Shown here: piece after piece, positions 20,676 through 32,250 of the stretch
Layout: every line of letters starts with the position of its first letter
Numbering within the stretch: position 1 is the stretch's first letter
Origin: Cycas panzhihuaensis
Lineage: Eukaryota; Cycadophyta
Direction of reading: 5' to 3'
DNA: 64,000 bases
Assembly: GCA_023213395.1 (NCBI GenBank)
Contig: CM041465.1
Span: 85,691,741-85,755,740 of the forward strand
The notes under the pieces: model-generated
Told to the model about the DNA's origin: nothing
Databases searched by the model: none
Seen by the model: only the letters and a program-made list of their open reading frames with translations
Position numbers and translations under genes: made by a program

Positions 20676-23232
20676 TGTTTCTGGCCATCTGGAATAGACC
20701 TCGAGATGCATCGACTCTGTAAGCCTGTATACATTCTCACTTCTCCCGCCTTGTTTGGGATGAGATTATTTAGCGAGACTACTTGACATATGCTTGCCTG
20801 CCTACATTGCTTCTTTGCTTGATCATATTGCATGTGCTTACAAAGACGCTTTCAAATTTCTATGACAACTCACAATAGGGGCATTCCTCAGTGAATGTTA
20901 CACCCCATATAGCGCACAGCCACCTACTTCATCTCCACGACCCCTCGGGATGCTTTAGCCAGTCATGTTTTCCATTGTTACGACATTTTGATCATGTTGC
21001 AGTCTCCTCCAAGTCTGATTAATTCCTTGGTTGAGACCCATTTTGCTGTTGTGACTACTTGCCCATCACCTAGGTATTCCCCTAGTTGTTTCAGTCTTAA
21101 TTTACTCTCAATATTAACTCCAAAGCCCTATTCCTACTTATTTTTATTTATTTTTTATTTCCAGTGAGCATCAACAGAACTTAATCTGATCACTGATCTT
21201 GCCACTTGCATCGCAGTTTTACCACGAGGCGATTGTTTGAAATTTTTAAAAAAATCACACGGCAGTTTCCACTTTTTTCACGGAACTGCCACGTGGCACC
21301 TACTAATTTGCATCGCCCTGACATCCCCAACATTCACCTGCAGTGAACAGGGGATAAAACAATATTTCCTCTTCATTTTCAATGATCTTTTACTCATTTT
21401 TCTAGAAAATTACACAAAATCCTCACAGAAACCTCAGAAAGAGAGACACATGATTCTCGGCTCAATTCTAAGGACCATTGTCGCCTTATTGCTCACCAAC
21501 AGCAAGCTCTACATCTACTTGCAGGACTTCAAGGCTTCAAGGAGGATCATCATCAAAATCTCCCAAAAGACAAGCTACAAAGGCTCCAAACCCATAGGAT
21601 CATTCTTACATTTCTCTCCTTTCCAAAACCTGCCATCATAATCCACCGAATGCTCATTATTTTCAAAGAATTCATGTTTGAAATCTTCCCAACAAGGTAC
21701 CTCTACATTTACTTTGTGATTTATGTTATTTCTTTATGTTTTGTGGATAAACTCTTAGTTTATGTGCCTTCTTATTACCGTATCTATTTGGCATCATTTT
21801 CTTGTCTTTGGCATAATATCGCTTCCCAATAATCCCCGCAAACCTACTCTTAGGTGGTCATTGCAAGGGTAACACAAAGAGAATTTGAGGGAGGAAGGCG
21901 GGGTTCGTCCCCTTGGTCATCCTTCTCCCCAAGGGTTTCATCCTTATTCTCTTTCCCCTTGCCTTTAGTGCCTTCTTAGGTGTCAAGTTAGGGGGTTTAG
22001 AAACCCATTTTCAGAGCTAAACCAACGCTATGTACCCATTGCCATGCTGGTTCTAGATTTCTGTCTATTGGTTTTAGGCATCTCATAAGCTCTGAAACTG
22101 TTTCTTACCGGTCAACGGTTTGTCACTCACCCAATCAAACGATTTACTGTTTGTAGCATCTCGTTCTTTGGGTGTTTGCATACCTTTTAGTTACCCTCTT
22201 CTTTCTCATTATTCGTTGTCCTGTGTCCTTGCTGCGAGTCTGTTTCCCTTCCCAAGACTAAGTGGAGACTTCTTGTAGGTGAGTTAGCCATTCCGAGGCT
22301 ATACTCTTCATTTTTTGGTGTCATTCGCAGAAAATGTTTGCGGGAGTTTTTATTAAATATTATTCCATTAAATGATAGTATATATGCTTAGCTTAGTTTG
22401 ATTTTATTTCCTCTAAGTCTAGTATATATACTCGGCCTATTTTATGGCCCCTCTTCCGAGAGGGAGATACTCGTGTAGTTGACTTGCAGGGTCTCGCATC
22501 GGTGGAGTCGCATGTGGAACAAAGCCCATTGCAGGTTAGTTCCACATTTAGTATTTCTTGTCATTTTCTGTTGTTTGCTTTCCTATTTTACTTTTACATG
22601 CATAAGGGGAGGTAAGCTAGCCCTCTTCTAGCTGTTGCTATGCAACCATTGCCAACCAGTATCGCATGTGCAACAAGTGGAGCAGGAAGGAGCGAGAAGC
22701 AAAGAGACAGATAGCACTCCATTCCGACGCCAGGTCTAGGTATTTTCTTTATCCTCATATATCTTCTTTATGTTGTTTTCCTTTATGCACATGTTTGCGT
22801 AGTTAGAAACATATAAGGAATTGAAAGTGGAAAGGCACATATTTTTGCTTTGCATTGCTCTTATCTAGTGGTTAGTCTAGCATATTTAGATAGTTTACTT
22901 CATGTTAGAGCTACCCATACTTTACCCCCTTTTTAGCCTACACCTAGACGCCACACTCTACCTACATCCCCATTCTCGTGTTGTCTTCTCACTTCCCTGA
23001 GAAGACGCAACATGCCAGGTTCTCCCCTCCTCTTCCCGGCCATCCGAGGGATAGGAAGGCCCTGCTTTGTGTAGCTACCTGGAAGCAACCAGGCACCTCT
23101 GCAATTTCGAATCCGCGCTCTGGCGCACGGACGCTCTGCGAGGTGAAGTCCTTAATGTTTAGCCTAACCTAGCTTTGCATAATTCGTTCCTTTCGCTAAA
23201 TGTAGGGATACCATCCCGCGGCAAGCGTTTCA
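20676..23232 (+). repeat. Tat-P1 3' LTR
   Basis: The LTR begins TGTTTCTGGCCATCTGG and ends GCAAGCGTTTCA, directly followed by the CATGG duplication. It is colinear with 6935-9470 apart from the region at 20900-21003 that differs from the 5' LTR. Confidence 0.9.
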
Positions 23233-23237
23233 CATGG
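23233..23237 (+). repeat. Target-site duplication of Tat-P1 (right)
   Basis: CATGG matches 6930-6934. Confidence 0.92.
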
Positions 23238-24430
23238 CCATATAGAATTTTCTAGCAGAAGATTCAAATTCCTCTCACTTTTCCTAGTATTTTCTCTCTT
23301 GGTCAAAATTTAAGTTTAAAAGTAAATTTTTAAGTTTTACTTCTTCCTTTCTTAATTAAAAAGAAGGGTTTTCAAATAGAAAAAGTAAAAAAAATACTCA
23401 TTGTAATAGTAAAACACCTGGATTGTAGTAAAATATGATGTTTATACTTAGCATCTTTGTATATTTGTTCATGTACATGTACATTGATAGACAAAAGCAT
23501 AAAAGCAATGATCAATACATTAGCAATTCATTTCAACAACATAAACATAAACATATTTTCATATTCTAAAATGAACCTATTGGTTTAATTTATATTGTCG
23601 GGCTTTAACTTGTGACACTTTAGTTAAAATAGACCATAGCATGGCCAAGTTCAGGTCCTAAGGGATGTGTGAATTTCATACTGGGTATGGTCTTAACCGA
23701 AATACTGGTGGAGCGATAGGTTAGCCATACCTACGGGCTCCCTTTAGAGATTATCTTGATAACCAGTCGGGAAAACAAAACCTTAACGTGAAGATTAAAA
23801 TCAACCCTACCCAATATCCATCATAGTTGTGGGATACACGATACAGCTTTGACTCTTCAAATGAGGTATATAGTTGCTCACTAGTGAACTAGGTGAAGAC
23901 TGAGAGTATTTGAGCTCCACTATAATTTGGATTTTACAACTAAGCACATGTGTGTGAGTATCACAGATGAAGGCCCTAATTATATACTAGAAGTTTTAGG
24001 CATCGAAACCTCACCTACATTTAGATATAAGTTAGAGGTTTGTGGCATGACACATCACCACTCTTTGCTAGCTCTACATTAGGCCCCATTCTTGCATCAT
24101 TGTTTATTCTCATTCTTCATAGTTATTGAAAAATACTTAATTATTACTTGTCTTCTCATCATAGCATTCATTTCAATATCCCTCGCTATGCTAGATGTAT
24201 TAGCCACATGTGTTAGTGACACATACTTTTATCATCTCTTCTACTTCATCATCATCACTATGTCATCTTAATTCTAAGTAGAATATCAACCGTGATATTA
24301 AAGACAAAGAAAATTAAGATTTATAGTATATTGAGTTTAAAATGTTATAAAGTATGAAGGCCTTTAGAGAGCCCACTGTTCACACCCATCATACCTACAA
24401 TAGCTAAAACACCTACTCGTGGAACCGCCC
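23238..24430 (+). other. Copia-E1 internal leader, continued
   Basis: AT-rich, no gene recognised. It is the continuation of 6052-6929 past the Tat-P1 insertion and lies upstream of the gag remnant. Confidence 0.5.
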
Positions 24431-25300
24431 AAAAGCTTCTATAGATATCGCACCAAACTACAATGGAAAATTGATGATGAAAAGATTCATGCAAGAATTG
24501 CTGGTTATTAATTTCTTGCACAATTTGATCGATTTAAGAGCAACATGATACAACATGGAAGGTCCCTAAAGTTCTTAAGAAGAACTTTGATACTAAATCA
24601 GATTTAGAAGTTGTTTATTTTGTTCGAAAATAAACAAATTAAAATGCGTATGGATGAGCTCATGAAACAATAAATCTCCTTCACTCAATAAAACAGGTAA
24701 TTAACAAAGATTTTAAGACCTAATGTATCACTTTGACATTCTTGATTTAATCATATCTATATGTCCCCGATTATAAGAACTTGTTCGAAGTCTTCAATCT
24801 AGTAGAACATTAAAAACACTTAACTTTAAAGTGCTTGCTAAATAGTTTATAAAATTTGACAAGACTTTTGATACCAACTTTGTAGCCTCTAACTCTCTTC
24901 TAGATGCAGCCTTTGAAGTGGAAGAAGATGTTTGCTACATAAAGAATCAAGGTCCATCTCAGAGCAAAGAGGAAACAACTGAGCAAGAGGAAGAGGAAGA
25001 AACATGAGAAATCATCTACAAGGTCAACCAAACCCTTAGTCACAACTCTCAACAAAAGGCATGACAAATTTATGCTAAACTAATACCCCTTTAGGGACCG
25101 ATAATTAAACTATTACAGGATCGGTGAGCAATAATAAAGGACACCTTACAAAAATTATAGAATTGCTACTTATAAGTTGAGTAAGTTCCAACCAAAACAC
25201 GAGTCTCACAATGTTGAAGAAACTTGTAAAGAACTTTAAGGGTGTAGGTTTTATATAAGCACACTCTTCAAAGAGTTAAGAAATTTCAAAGATCAAATGC
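24430..25300 (+). pseudogene. gag: Copia-E1 gag remnant
   Basis: IAPNYNGKLMMKRFMQEL near 24450 recalls the copia gag N-terminus. Further on are ASNSLLDAAFEVEEDVCYIK and a Glu-rich tail (24880-25010). Stops are frequent and no zinc knuckle could be read. Identity rests mainly on position before the protease and integrase that match Copia-E2. Confidence 0.5.
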
Positions 25301-25560
25301 CATCGACCAATTACAGTAGATACTTCAAACCTCATGTGATGTATCATGAATTCCTTCACCAATGCCAAGCCTTATTGGAATCTGCAAATAATGCTTGCCT
25401 CAATCGATGGACAATGGATCATACACATAGGAATAACTCAAATATATGACATGCAATCATAGTCTATATCAAACATTTAAATCTAAATATTCAAGGAGTT
25501 GTTCATTTGCTGGTCGACAAATCACAACAACTTTCGGAGGAATTGGTAACATTCAATTCA
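25300..25560 (+). pseudogene. pro: Copia-E1 protease remnant
   Basis: Short pieces match Copia-E2: SNAIDQ near 25298 and YMTCNHSLYQTFKS near 25445, the latter equal to the segment following the protease D-T-G-A motif of Copia-E2 (QHMTCNRSLYQIFDS). The catalytic D-T-G itself is not readable here. Confidence 0.6.
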
Positions 25561-25829
25561 AACTCTAGACTTAAGAGATTTTACATTGTTTGATGTCTTA
25601 TATATACCCAATCACAAATAAAACTCGCCTCATTATGCAATAAGAACTTATCTCCTCAAGCTTGGATTTGATTTAAGTAACCATAAATGACTAGACTCTC
25701 TCAAAGTCATTCACTCTCTAATTGATCGAGTGGTCTCTGATCGGATATCTCAACGACAAACTCTTTGACTAAAATGGCTCTCATGTTCTAAAAATCCATT
25801 ATGCCCAAAGCCCTTGTGAAGTAATAAAG

Positions 25830-26420
25830 AATTTGCACTTAACACCATCTTGACCTACCCAACATTGTCACTAGAAGCTCTTCGCATGTTTGCATAGGCC
25901 ATGTTCATATCGATAGATTCTTAGGATCTCTTTTTGTAATACTATTCCAAGTCTTCCAAAGTTCTCCAAATCCTTTAAATGTGAAACTTGTATCATTGTC
26001 AAATCCTCATCAACAAACCTTTTCCAAAAGTCACTTAGAAATCAAACCATCCATTATAATTAGGAAAGTATGTGTAGTTTTTTACGAAGAAAGATGAAGC
26101 CTTCTATGTATTCCGCTACAAAGAATTCAAAGCTCAGACCGAAAAAGAGTCATGTTATCAACTCCAAATGTCTTCGAACTCGAGCAATGGTGGTGAATAT
26201 AGCTCATATGAGTTTGAAAGCTACCGAGATAATGACATCAAACAATAGTAGAGGGGCAAGTACCCCGAACAAAATGGAGTTACCGAGTACATGAATAGAC
26301 ACTCATGAACATGGCTCAAGCTATGTTGGTATACAAAATGTACCTACCTACCTATGGGTCGGTTATCTCGATAGTTGTTTATCAGATCAATGTTGTTAAA
26401 ATATCAAAGAAAGGATAATC
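25830..26420 (+). pseudogene. pol: Copia-E1 GAG-pre-integrase and integrase remnant
   Basis: GHVHIDRF near 25900 and the segment around 25960-26040 match the pre-integrase region of Copia-E2. Then KDEAFYVFR, FKAQTEKES and NGGEYSSYEFES (about 26085-26220) are the copia integrase core, followed by HQ/QNG-V-T-E-like sequence near 26270. The reading shifts frame at least twice. The second catalytic Asp (expected in 'TDNGGE') is lost: the DNA reads GCAATGGTGG. Confidence 0.75.
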
Positions 26421-27130
26421 ACCTAATGAAAAGTGATTAAGATAAGCCCTCATTGTTCACTACTTTAAAATTTTTCTTACATGTTATGCCTACATTTTGA
26501 TGCATCGAATAAACTCTAAAGGGTACTTAAAGACATCTTTGTCGACACCCTATGGATAAAAAATGTATAAGGTCTTTATATCTTCACAACAAAAAATCAT
26601 CATACTGAGATGCCATTTTTGTGGAGACAGAGAATCACCGTTTAAACTAGACTCCAAAACACCTTCACTGCTACAATTATGTTATCAAGTATGATGTTCA
26701 AATTCTAAAATTGGGAAGGGGAGTAGGGGACATGCATAATTACTTCAAATATTGAAAGTCCATAACAGAGCCTTAAATGATATAAGTTGTGACTCTGAAC
26801 CAATAAGTACACATCTAGTACCATCCTTTGAAGATAACAAAGTTGACAAAGGCAAAGCCATTATAGAATAATCATCCTCCCCACCTTCAATCGACAAATG
26901 CAAAATAGTGGTAGAAGGACCATCTTCCTTGTGCATATCAATATCCTTCTCATAAAATAATCATTTTAATAAACAATATAAGAAACAAGAAGTTAAGGAA
27001 ATAAGGACATCATTCCCAACTCAAGGATCTCATGAAGCCTGCCAGCTCAATACTTACATAATGACTAGATAAAGTAGGCAAAACTAGCACTTGAAGTGCC
27101 TATAGAGCAAAGATGTAGGGAATCATTATA
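26421..27130 (+). other. Copia-E1 integrase-RT linker, decayed
   Basis: Fragments near 26520-26660 correspond to the Copia-E2 part encoding the post-integrase stretch at about 62390-62560 (minus). The segment near 26840-26940 matches the Ser/Pro/Lys-rich linker at 62090-62290. No open frame. Confidence 0.55.
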
Positions 27131-27189
27131 TATTGAGCTTGAACCTACAGAACCCGCATTACCTTAATGAATAGCAAATTTCCTCTTAT

Positions 27190-27960
27190 ACTAACAAGTT
27201 ATAAAATATATAGTTTGGGGTATAGAAATGCAATGAATGAAGAATATCAATCTCTCATAAAAAATAGTACATGGGAGCTCGTTAATCTACCACTTGGCAG
27301 AAAGGTAGTTCAAAATAAATAGATGTTCAAAAACAAATATAGATCGATGGCACCCTTGAAAACACAAGGCAAGGTTGGTAGTTAAAGGATTCACACAAAA
27401 AGAATGCATCAACTACACTCAAAGTCTTCAGACCTACAACCAAGTTGGCCTACAATTAGAACTCAGATGGCTTTGGCTATTCAACATGATTGAAAAATCC
27501 ACTAGCTCAATATTAAAATTGTATTTCTAATAAGGATATTGAAGAAGAAATTTCATAGCTCAAGGATACAAGATCAAAGGTCAAAAGCATCAGGTTTGTA
27601 GGCTTAAAAAGTCCTCAGACGGCCTTAAACAAGCCCTCTGTTTAGTTCAAGTTGTCTAAAAGAATGAGGTAACTTAGATATGAGGTTCAGGATGACATGC
27701 TAGTAACTAGATAACAATGAACAAGCAATAAGTCGATGAAAAGGAGCTTAGCAAAATGTTCAAATTGTCGACCTTACTTGGGGTTTAATGAAATATTACT
27801 TAGGAATCAAGTAACACAAAAGAATAAAATTTTTTTCCCGTTCTAAGAAAAATACATTAACGATCTTCTAACCAAATTTCAGTTAGAAAACGATCTTCTA
27901 ACCAAGTTTCAGTTAGAAGATGCTTGACCAATGGCTTTATCTATAGACCTTAATATCAAA
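27190..27960 (+). pseudogene. pol: Copia-E1 reverse transcriptase remnant
   Basis: YQSLIKNSTWELVNLPLGRK (27247-27307) is the copia RT start, and matches Copia-E2 closely. The catalytic region is reduced to DDMLVTR near 27697. EKYINDLLTKFQLE (27845-27890) follows. A 33-base segment here (CGATCTTCTAACCAA...) is present twice in tandem, at about 27858-27917. Stops occur throughout. Confidence 0.78.
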
Positions 27961-28059
27961 CTCTCAACTAATGGTAATACTAGGGAGGTAAATGTAACAC
28001 TCTACAGGAAACTTTTAATAGTCTCATCTACACTACCAATACAAGGCCAAATATTGCAC

Positions 28060-28640
28060 ACTTGGCCATTATTCTTACACTATTCATGACAAATCCTAAA
28101 ATAATCACCTGCATGCTACTGAGTATTAAAATACTTTAAAGACAACCAACAAATTTAGTATGTTGTATAAACCTAATAATGAATTCAAACTTTGTAGGAG
28201 ATAAAGATACGTAAAGATTTATGTCTAAGTATATAATATTTCGAACAACATCAATATCATGGAGATCTAGATGACAAAAAGATAGTTGTTGATTCAATTG
28301 CCAAAGTTAAATATATTGCTACTTCTGAAACCAATAAGGAGGTGATATGGCTTAGAAAATTATTAGAAACATTGAATATTACCCAAACAAATCTTATTGA
28401 CCTTCGTATAGATAATCAATTAGCAATCCACATAGTGAAAATTTATGTATTTCACAATTATACCAAACACATAAGTACGAAAGTCCATAGGATTAGAGAA
28501 CTAGTTCATAACGGTACAATTCAACTAGAATACTGTCTCACAGCAGATCAAGTGGCCGATATCTTTACCAAACTGCTACAAAGGGTGAAGTTTGAATAGT
28601 TCTGAAGATAGCTTGGTATTAGGGCCTTCATCTTCAACTT
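28060..28640 (+). pseudogene. pol: Copia-E1 RNase H remnant
   Basis: The open piece 28342-28599 reads IWLRKLLETLNITQTNLIDL, then HISTKVHRIRELVHNGTIQL and ADQVADIFTKLLQRVKFE, the C-terminal end of a copia RNase H, and nearly identical in motif order to Copia-E2 60312-60600 (minus). The upstream half (from about 28130) is broken. Confidence 0.85.
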
Positions 28641-29083
28641 ATCAAAGAAGATGGCAACATGATCATCATACTCTATTCTATTCGCGGAAAACTCCTTATG
28701 GGCACGTAAGAATAAGACTAAGTCTCTACTCCATAATATTTGTGAAAACCGCATGTAGGCACATAAGGATAAAGATCGTAATTAGTTTTAGAAAATCAAA
28801 ATCTGTGGAAACTTGAAAGGAATAAGGGATAACTAAATGGTATATAGAGACTCACAGATCAAGTCGCATATTTAAGCTTAGTTGGTTATCAAGCTACATT
28901 AAGAGCCATCTTAACCATTTTGATTTATAAAATGGGCTATAGATCTTAGAAAATCTATGGATTTTTATTCCTATGAAAGTTTCTCACAAAATACCATTTA
29001 AAATTTCAATGTAATAATGAGGCTTAAATGAAGACCTCATATAATAGATTTTCTCAAATGACCTTCCACCATTAATCTGGGAT
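28641..29083 (+). other. Copia-E1 3' noncoding region
   Basis: No gene. It ends in a weak purine stretch (CTGGGAT) before the LTR, where Copia-E2 has a clean AAGGGGGGGAT tract. It carries degenerate copies of a segment with GTGAAAACC / GGCACGTAAG that also occurs in the equivalent part of Copia-E2 (60130-60290). Confidence 0.5.
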
Positions 29084-29391
29084 CGAAAGAGATTAATGTA
29101 TCAAAGTCACTTATATAGATTAATTAAGTGACTTTAAGATATATTATTAGTATTAGTCTTTAGTGAAATATACTTTATGTACATTTAGATGTAATTTCAG
29201 TTTTTATTATTAGCGGGAAAATCCTAACCCTAATACTTCAACCCTCAATAATAAAAGGCTAAATCTCAATGAGGGAGTCATTATTCATTCACACCTCCAA
29301 GCTTGCTCCCATATCTGTTTCATCTCTTTTCATTCCCCATTGCCATTTTGTGTATATGAATGATTTATTCCCTAGATCCATCCTTCCTTTA
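29084..29391 (+). repeat. Copia-E1 3' LTR
   Basis: The LTR is 308 bp, starts CGAAAGAGATTAATG (ancestral TGAAAGAG) and ends ...TTCCTTTA (ancestral CA), followed by TGATG at 29392-29396. It is colinear with 5729-6037. Confidence 0.88.
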
Positions 29392-29396
29392 TGATG
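29392..29396 (+). repeat. Target-site duplication of Copia-E1 (right)
   Basis: TGATG matches 5724-5728. Confidence 0.9.
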
Positions 29397-29790
29397 CTTT
29401 AGGCTATGCCATGGGAGTAGTATCAAGCAAGAAAGAAGACTAGTGCCATATCATTCAAAGACTTTTAACTGACCTATGATAAATTACCCAACTTATGATA
29501 ATAACCTATATACATTGCATCAAGTGGTCAAGTATTATGACCTTACTTGTTGAAGAGAGGTGGTCATCCACACCAACCACAAGCCTTGCAATTCTTGTAG
29601 ACATAATCCAAATTACAATAGCCCAGTAAAATGAAGTAGATGTCTTTTTACAATTGTTTCACATCATAGTCAAGTACAAGAAATACACAACAAATAAAAT
29701 TATAGACTTTCTATCCAAACCTCCTCAATAGCAAGATATTTATAGCTTATTAATAGCTATGCAATTTCAATCTTTTTGCCATGATGAGTA
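29397..29790 (+). pseudogene. pol: Gypsy-C RNase H, second part
   Basis: This continues the RNase H cut at 5728. LGYAMGVVSS opens it, then NYPTYDNNLYTL (29475-29510), VVKYYDL, EVVIHTNHKPCN and a piece equivalent to 'QFHI..KYKKGTTNKI.DFLS.PP' at 29650-29720. Several stops and frame changes are present. Confidence 0.82.
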
Positions 29791-30069
29791 TGCAATTTGT
29801 ACATGGAAGATAGGCACCAAGCCCATCTTAGAGTAACTATAGTAAGGAAAGATAGTTGTTGATTTTTCGCTAAGAAATTATCTACTCTTCAAGCATGACA
29901 AGTTTTGTATTCCAAAACAAGTAGATTGATTGAAACGGATAAGAGAATCACACCTCTGAGTAGCAAGATACTTTGAATAGGAAAAACATCATTGAATTTG
30001 TAATGATATATATATTAAACTAATACGCACTAAGACGTGACTACAATGGTAATGAGGATATACATTGTA

Positions 30070-31260
30070 TAAAGCACATCAAAGCTTCCACTTGTTGTAA
30101 CAAGAAATTAGAATTATACACTCTACTCGCATTCCATCGCAATCCTCATAAGAGAGCATTCCATGGATTTTCTCAAGGACTAGCCATGGACCAAAAATAG
30201 TATGGATTATTCTTTTTGTTTATAGTTATCGGAACGATTTAGTAAAATGGTGGTGTATTAATTTCTTGTAGGAAAACACATATAGGAAAAGACATTATTT
30301 TTTAACATGTTTGAAAAGCATTTTGGCTTTCCAACTCTATCATTTTTGATTAAGATAGATTTGAGTCATTCTGCAAGCCTATTGGAAGATGATGGATACA
30401 AAGTTATGATAAGCATGGATTTCCCATCCTCAAACAAACGGTCCACTAAACCGGGTTGTCAATAGGATATCGTACAAATTTTACTACGAGGATACAATGC
30501 CAAGTATCTCAAGATCTGGGATGAAAGTCTCCCATATCTTAAGCAATTTGCCTTTAATAAACCAATTCATAACTCAACTTAGAAATCACTTCATTCAAGG
30601 TATGTTTGGGATTTTGCCTTTAAGTCCATTTGATTTAAAATTTTCACACCAACGATTTACTTCTAGAGAATAGAAAGAAGGAAGAAGTGACGTAAGAGAA
30701 GTATGCACAATGATTCTGTGAAAGAATCACAGAAAATCACATCAACAAGTTGAGGAAACAGCTTCAAAGATTTCCCACGTAGGAGCATATAAACAAATGC
30801 ATGACACACATAGAATTACCATTCCTTCAAGGAAGCCAGATTGAGTTCTAATATCTCAAAGTAAGAAAAACTGCATAGTGAAGGTAAAAAGTTAAAGCCT
30901 GTTACATGGTGCTTTTAAAGTCTTGAAGAAAATTCGAGAAAATATTTTTCAACTCAAATTATTAGAATCTTACAAAGATGTGTATTCATTTGTGAATGTT
31001 GAGAACCTAAAGATGCTCTGAGCCATCTATGTTAGACGTAAGAGGAAGATGGTGTCTCACTCTTACCAAATCTAGAGAAGCTTGTAAGTGTGGAAAAGAA
31101 GAACCATTGCAAACCTGATTGATTCTTCAAAGAAAGTAGACCATAACTAGAAAAGGCAAAAATTGAGTCATTTAAGATTTGAGAGAAAATGATAACTCAA
31201 TCTCTAAAGAAAGCAAGATGGCACAATAGGAGAATGAAAGAATCAAGTTCTCTTACTTAT
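30070..31260 (+). pseudogene. pol: Gypsy-C integrase and C-terminal region
   Basis: Decayed integrase. ERFSKMVVY and GKHI..KTLFFNMFEKHFGFP (30225-30335) are the core middle. NAKYLKIWDESLPYLKQFAF (30495-30555) is the gypsy 'W...LP..QFA.N' segment, and GFCLLSPFDLKF-like sequence follows at 30600-30640. EETASKISHVGAYKQMHDTH (about 30745-30810) and FKVLKKIRENIFQLKLLESY (30910-30970), then VYSFVNVENLKML, form the C-terminal domain. The catalytic residues cannot be read with confidence. The element end and its 3' LTR are not identified before the gap. Confidence 0.78.
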
Positions 31261-31636
31261 AATTGTGATATCTATGAGGCCATGTACTCCTAAAATGGGG
31301 GTGTTCGATCCGAATCGATCCATTTAACCTTATTTCCCTTTAAAAATATTGTAAATACCTATAAATGGAGTCTCACAAGTGTTTCCATCACCTAATAGTG
31401 AAAAACCGTAATTCACGTGTACTCTTAAAAATGAAAAAATAATGTATTGGCTAGTATGACCAAGTGCCACTTAGATCAAGCATGACTGACATAAAAAAAT
31501 AAATTAATCTAATAATCACAAAACTTACCTGGGTAATAATTGTACAATCCGCCAACTACCTAATGAGAGAGAATCGACTCATTTAATCCGATTTTTCATC
31601 AATTCGCAAATGGAGGAAAAGTATGATAAAAAGATA
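31261..31636 (+). other. Sequence between Gypsy-C and the scaffold gap
   Basis: AT-rich, with no gene recognised. It may include the 3' end of Gypsy-C. Confidence 0.4.
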
Positions 31637-32136
31637 NNNNNNNNNNNNNNNNNNNNNNNNNNNNNNNNNNNNNNNNNNNNNNNNNNNNNNNNNNNNNNNN
31701 NNNNNNNNNNNNNNNNNNNNNNNNNNNNNNNNNNNNNNNNNNNNNNNNNNNNNNNNNNNNNNNNNNNNNNNNNNNNNNNNNNNNNNNNNNNNNNNNNNNN
31801 NNNNNNNNNNNNNNNNNNNNNNNNNNNNNNNNNNNNNNNNNNNNNNNNNNNNNNNNNNNNNNNNNNNNNNNNNNNNNNNNNNNNNNNNNNNNNNNNNNNN
31901 NNNNNNNNNNNNNNNNNNNNNNNNNNNNNNNNNNNNNNNNNNNNNNNNNNNNNNNNNNNNNNNNNNNNNNNNNNNNNNNNNNNNNNNNNNNNNNNNNNNN
32001 NNNNNNNNNNNNNNNNNNNNNNNNNNNNNNNNNNNNNNNNNNNNNNNNNNNNNNNNNNNNNNNNNNNNNNNNNNNNNNNNNNNNNNNNNNNNNNNNNNNN
32101 NNNNNNNNNNNNNNNNNNNNNNNNNNNNNNNNNNNN
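31637..32136. other. Assembly gap (500 N)
   Basis: Exactly 500 N. Its true length is unknown. The 3' LTR of Tat-M2 (about 2.5 kb expected) and its left flank are missing here, so the gap probably hides more than 500 bases. Reading frames drawn across the N run are meaningless. Confidence 0.99.
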
Positions 32137-32250
32137 GTGGCGAGGCAAGTCTCGAGGCGGTCGTCAAGAAGAGGGAGGCGACACTCAAGGATGAGGTGGA
32201 CGTGGGCCGAAATTTTGTCGGCCTCAGTGAGGTGTCTCGGGATATCTTTG
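32137..32250 (-). pseudogene. Tail of the second RNase H in Tat-M2
   Basis: On the minus strand this reads DIPRHLTEADKISAHVHLIL and then ECRLPLLDDRLETCLA. It corresponds to the last 30 or so codons of the archaeal-type RNase H of Tat-P1 (near 20220-20330). It follows 3' UTR sequence directly, so the first part of the domain and the antisense ORF were deleted. Confidence 0.75.

Larger units (their letters stand above)
6935..23232 (+). mobile_element. Tat-P1: structurally complete Ty3/gypsy Tat-lineage element (16.3 kb)
   Basis: Two LTRs of about 2.54 and 2.56 kb enclose 11.2 kb of internal DNA: priming site, gag, protease, RT, RNase H, integrase, a 3' UTR with one 84-bp unit, an antisense ORF region, and a second RNase H. 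The RT-RNase H-integrase order marks Ty3/gypsy. The extra archaeal-type RNase H, the antisense ORF between pol and the 3' LTR, the long LTR and the non-Met primer site fit the Tat lineage (Ogre/Retand-like). Every coding part has stops, many explained by CAA/CAG changed to TAA/TAG, so this is an old methylation-decayed copy. Confidence 0.85.
5729..29391 (+). mobile_element. Copia-E1: Ty1/copia element split by Tat-P1
   Basis: The LTRs are at 5729-6037 and 29084-29391, flanked by TGATG. The internal sequence is 6038-6929 plus 23238-29083, because Tat-P1 sits in between with its own CATGG duplication. Gene order gag, protease, integrase, RT, RNase H is that of copia elements, and the proteins match Copia-E2 (59559-64000, minus) throughout. 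All coding parts are heavily decayed, with stops and frameshifts in every domain. Confidence 0.88.
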
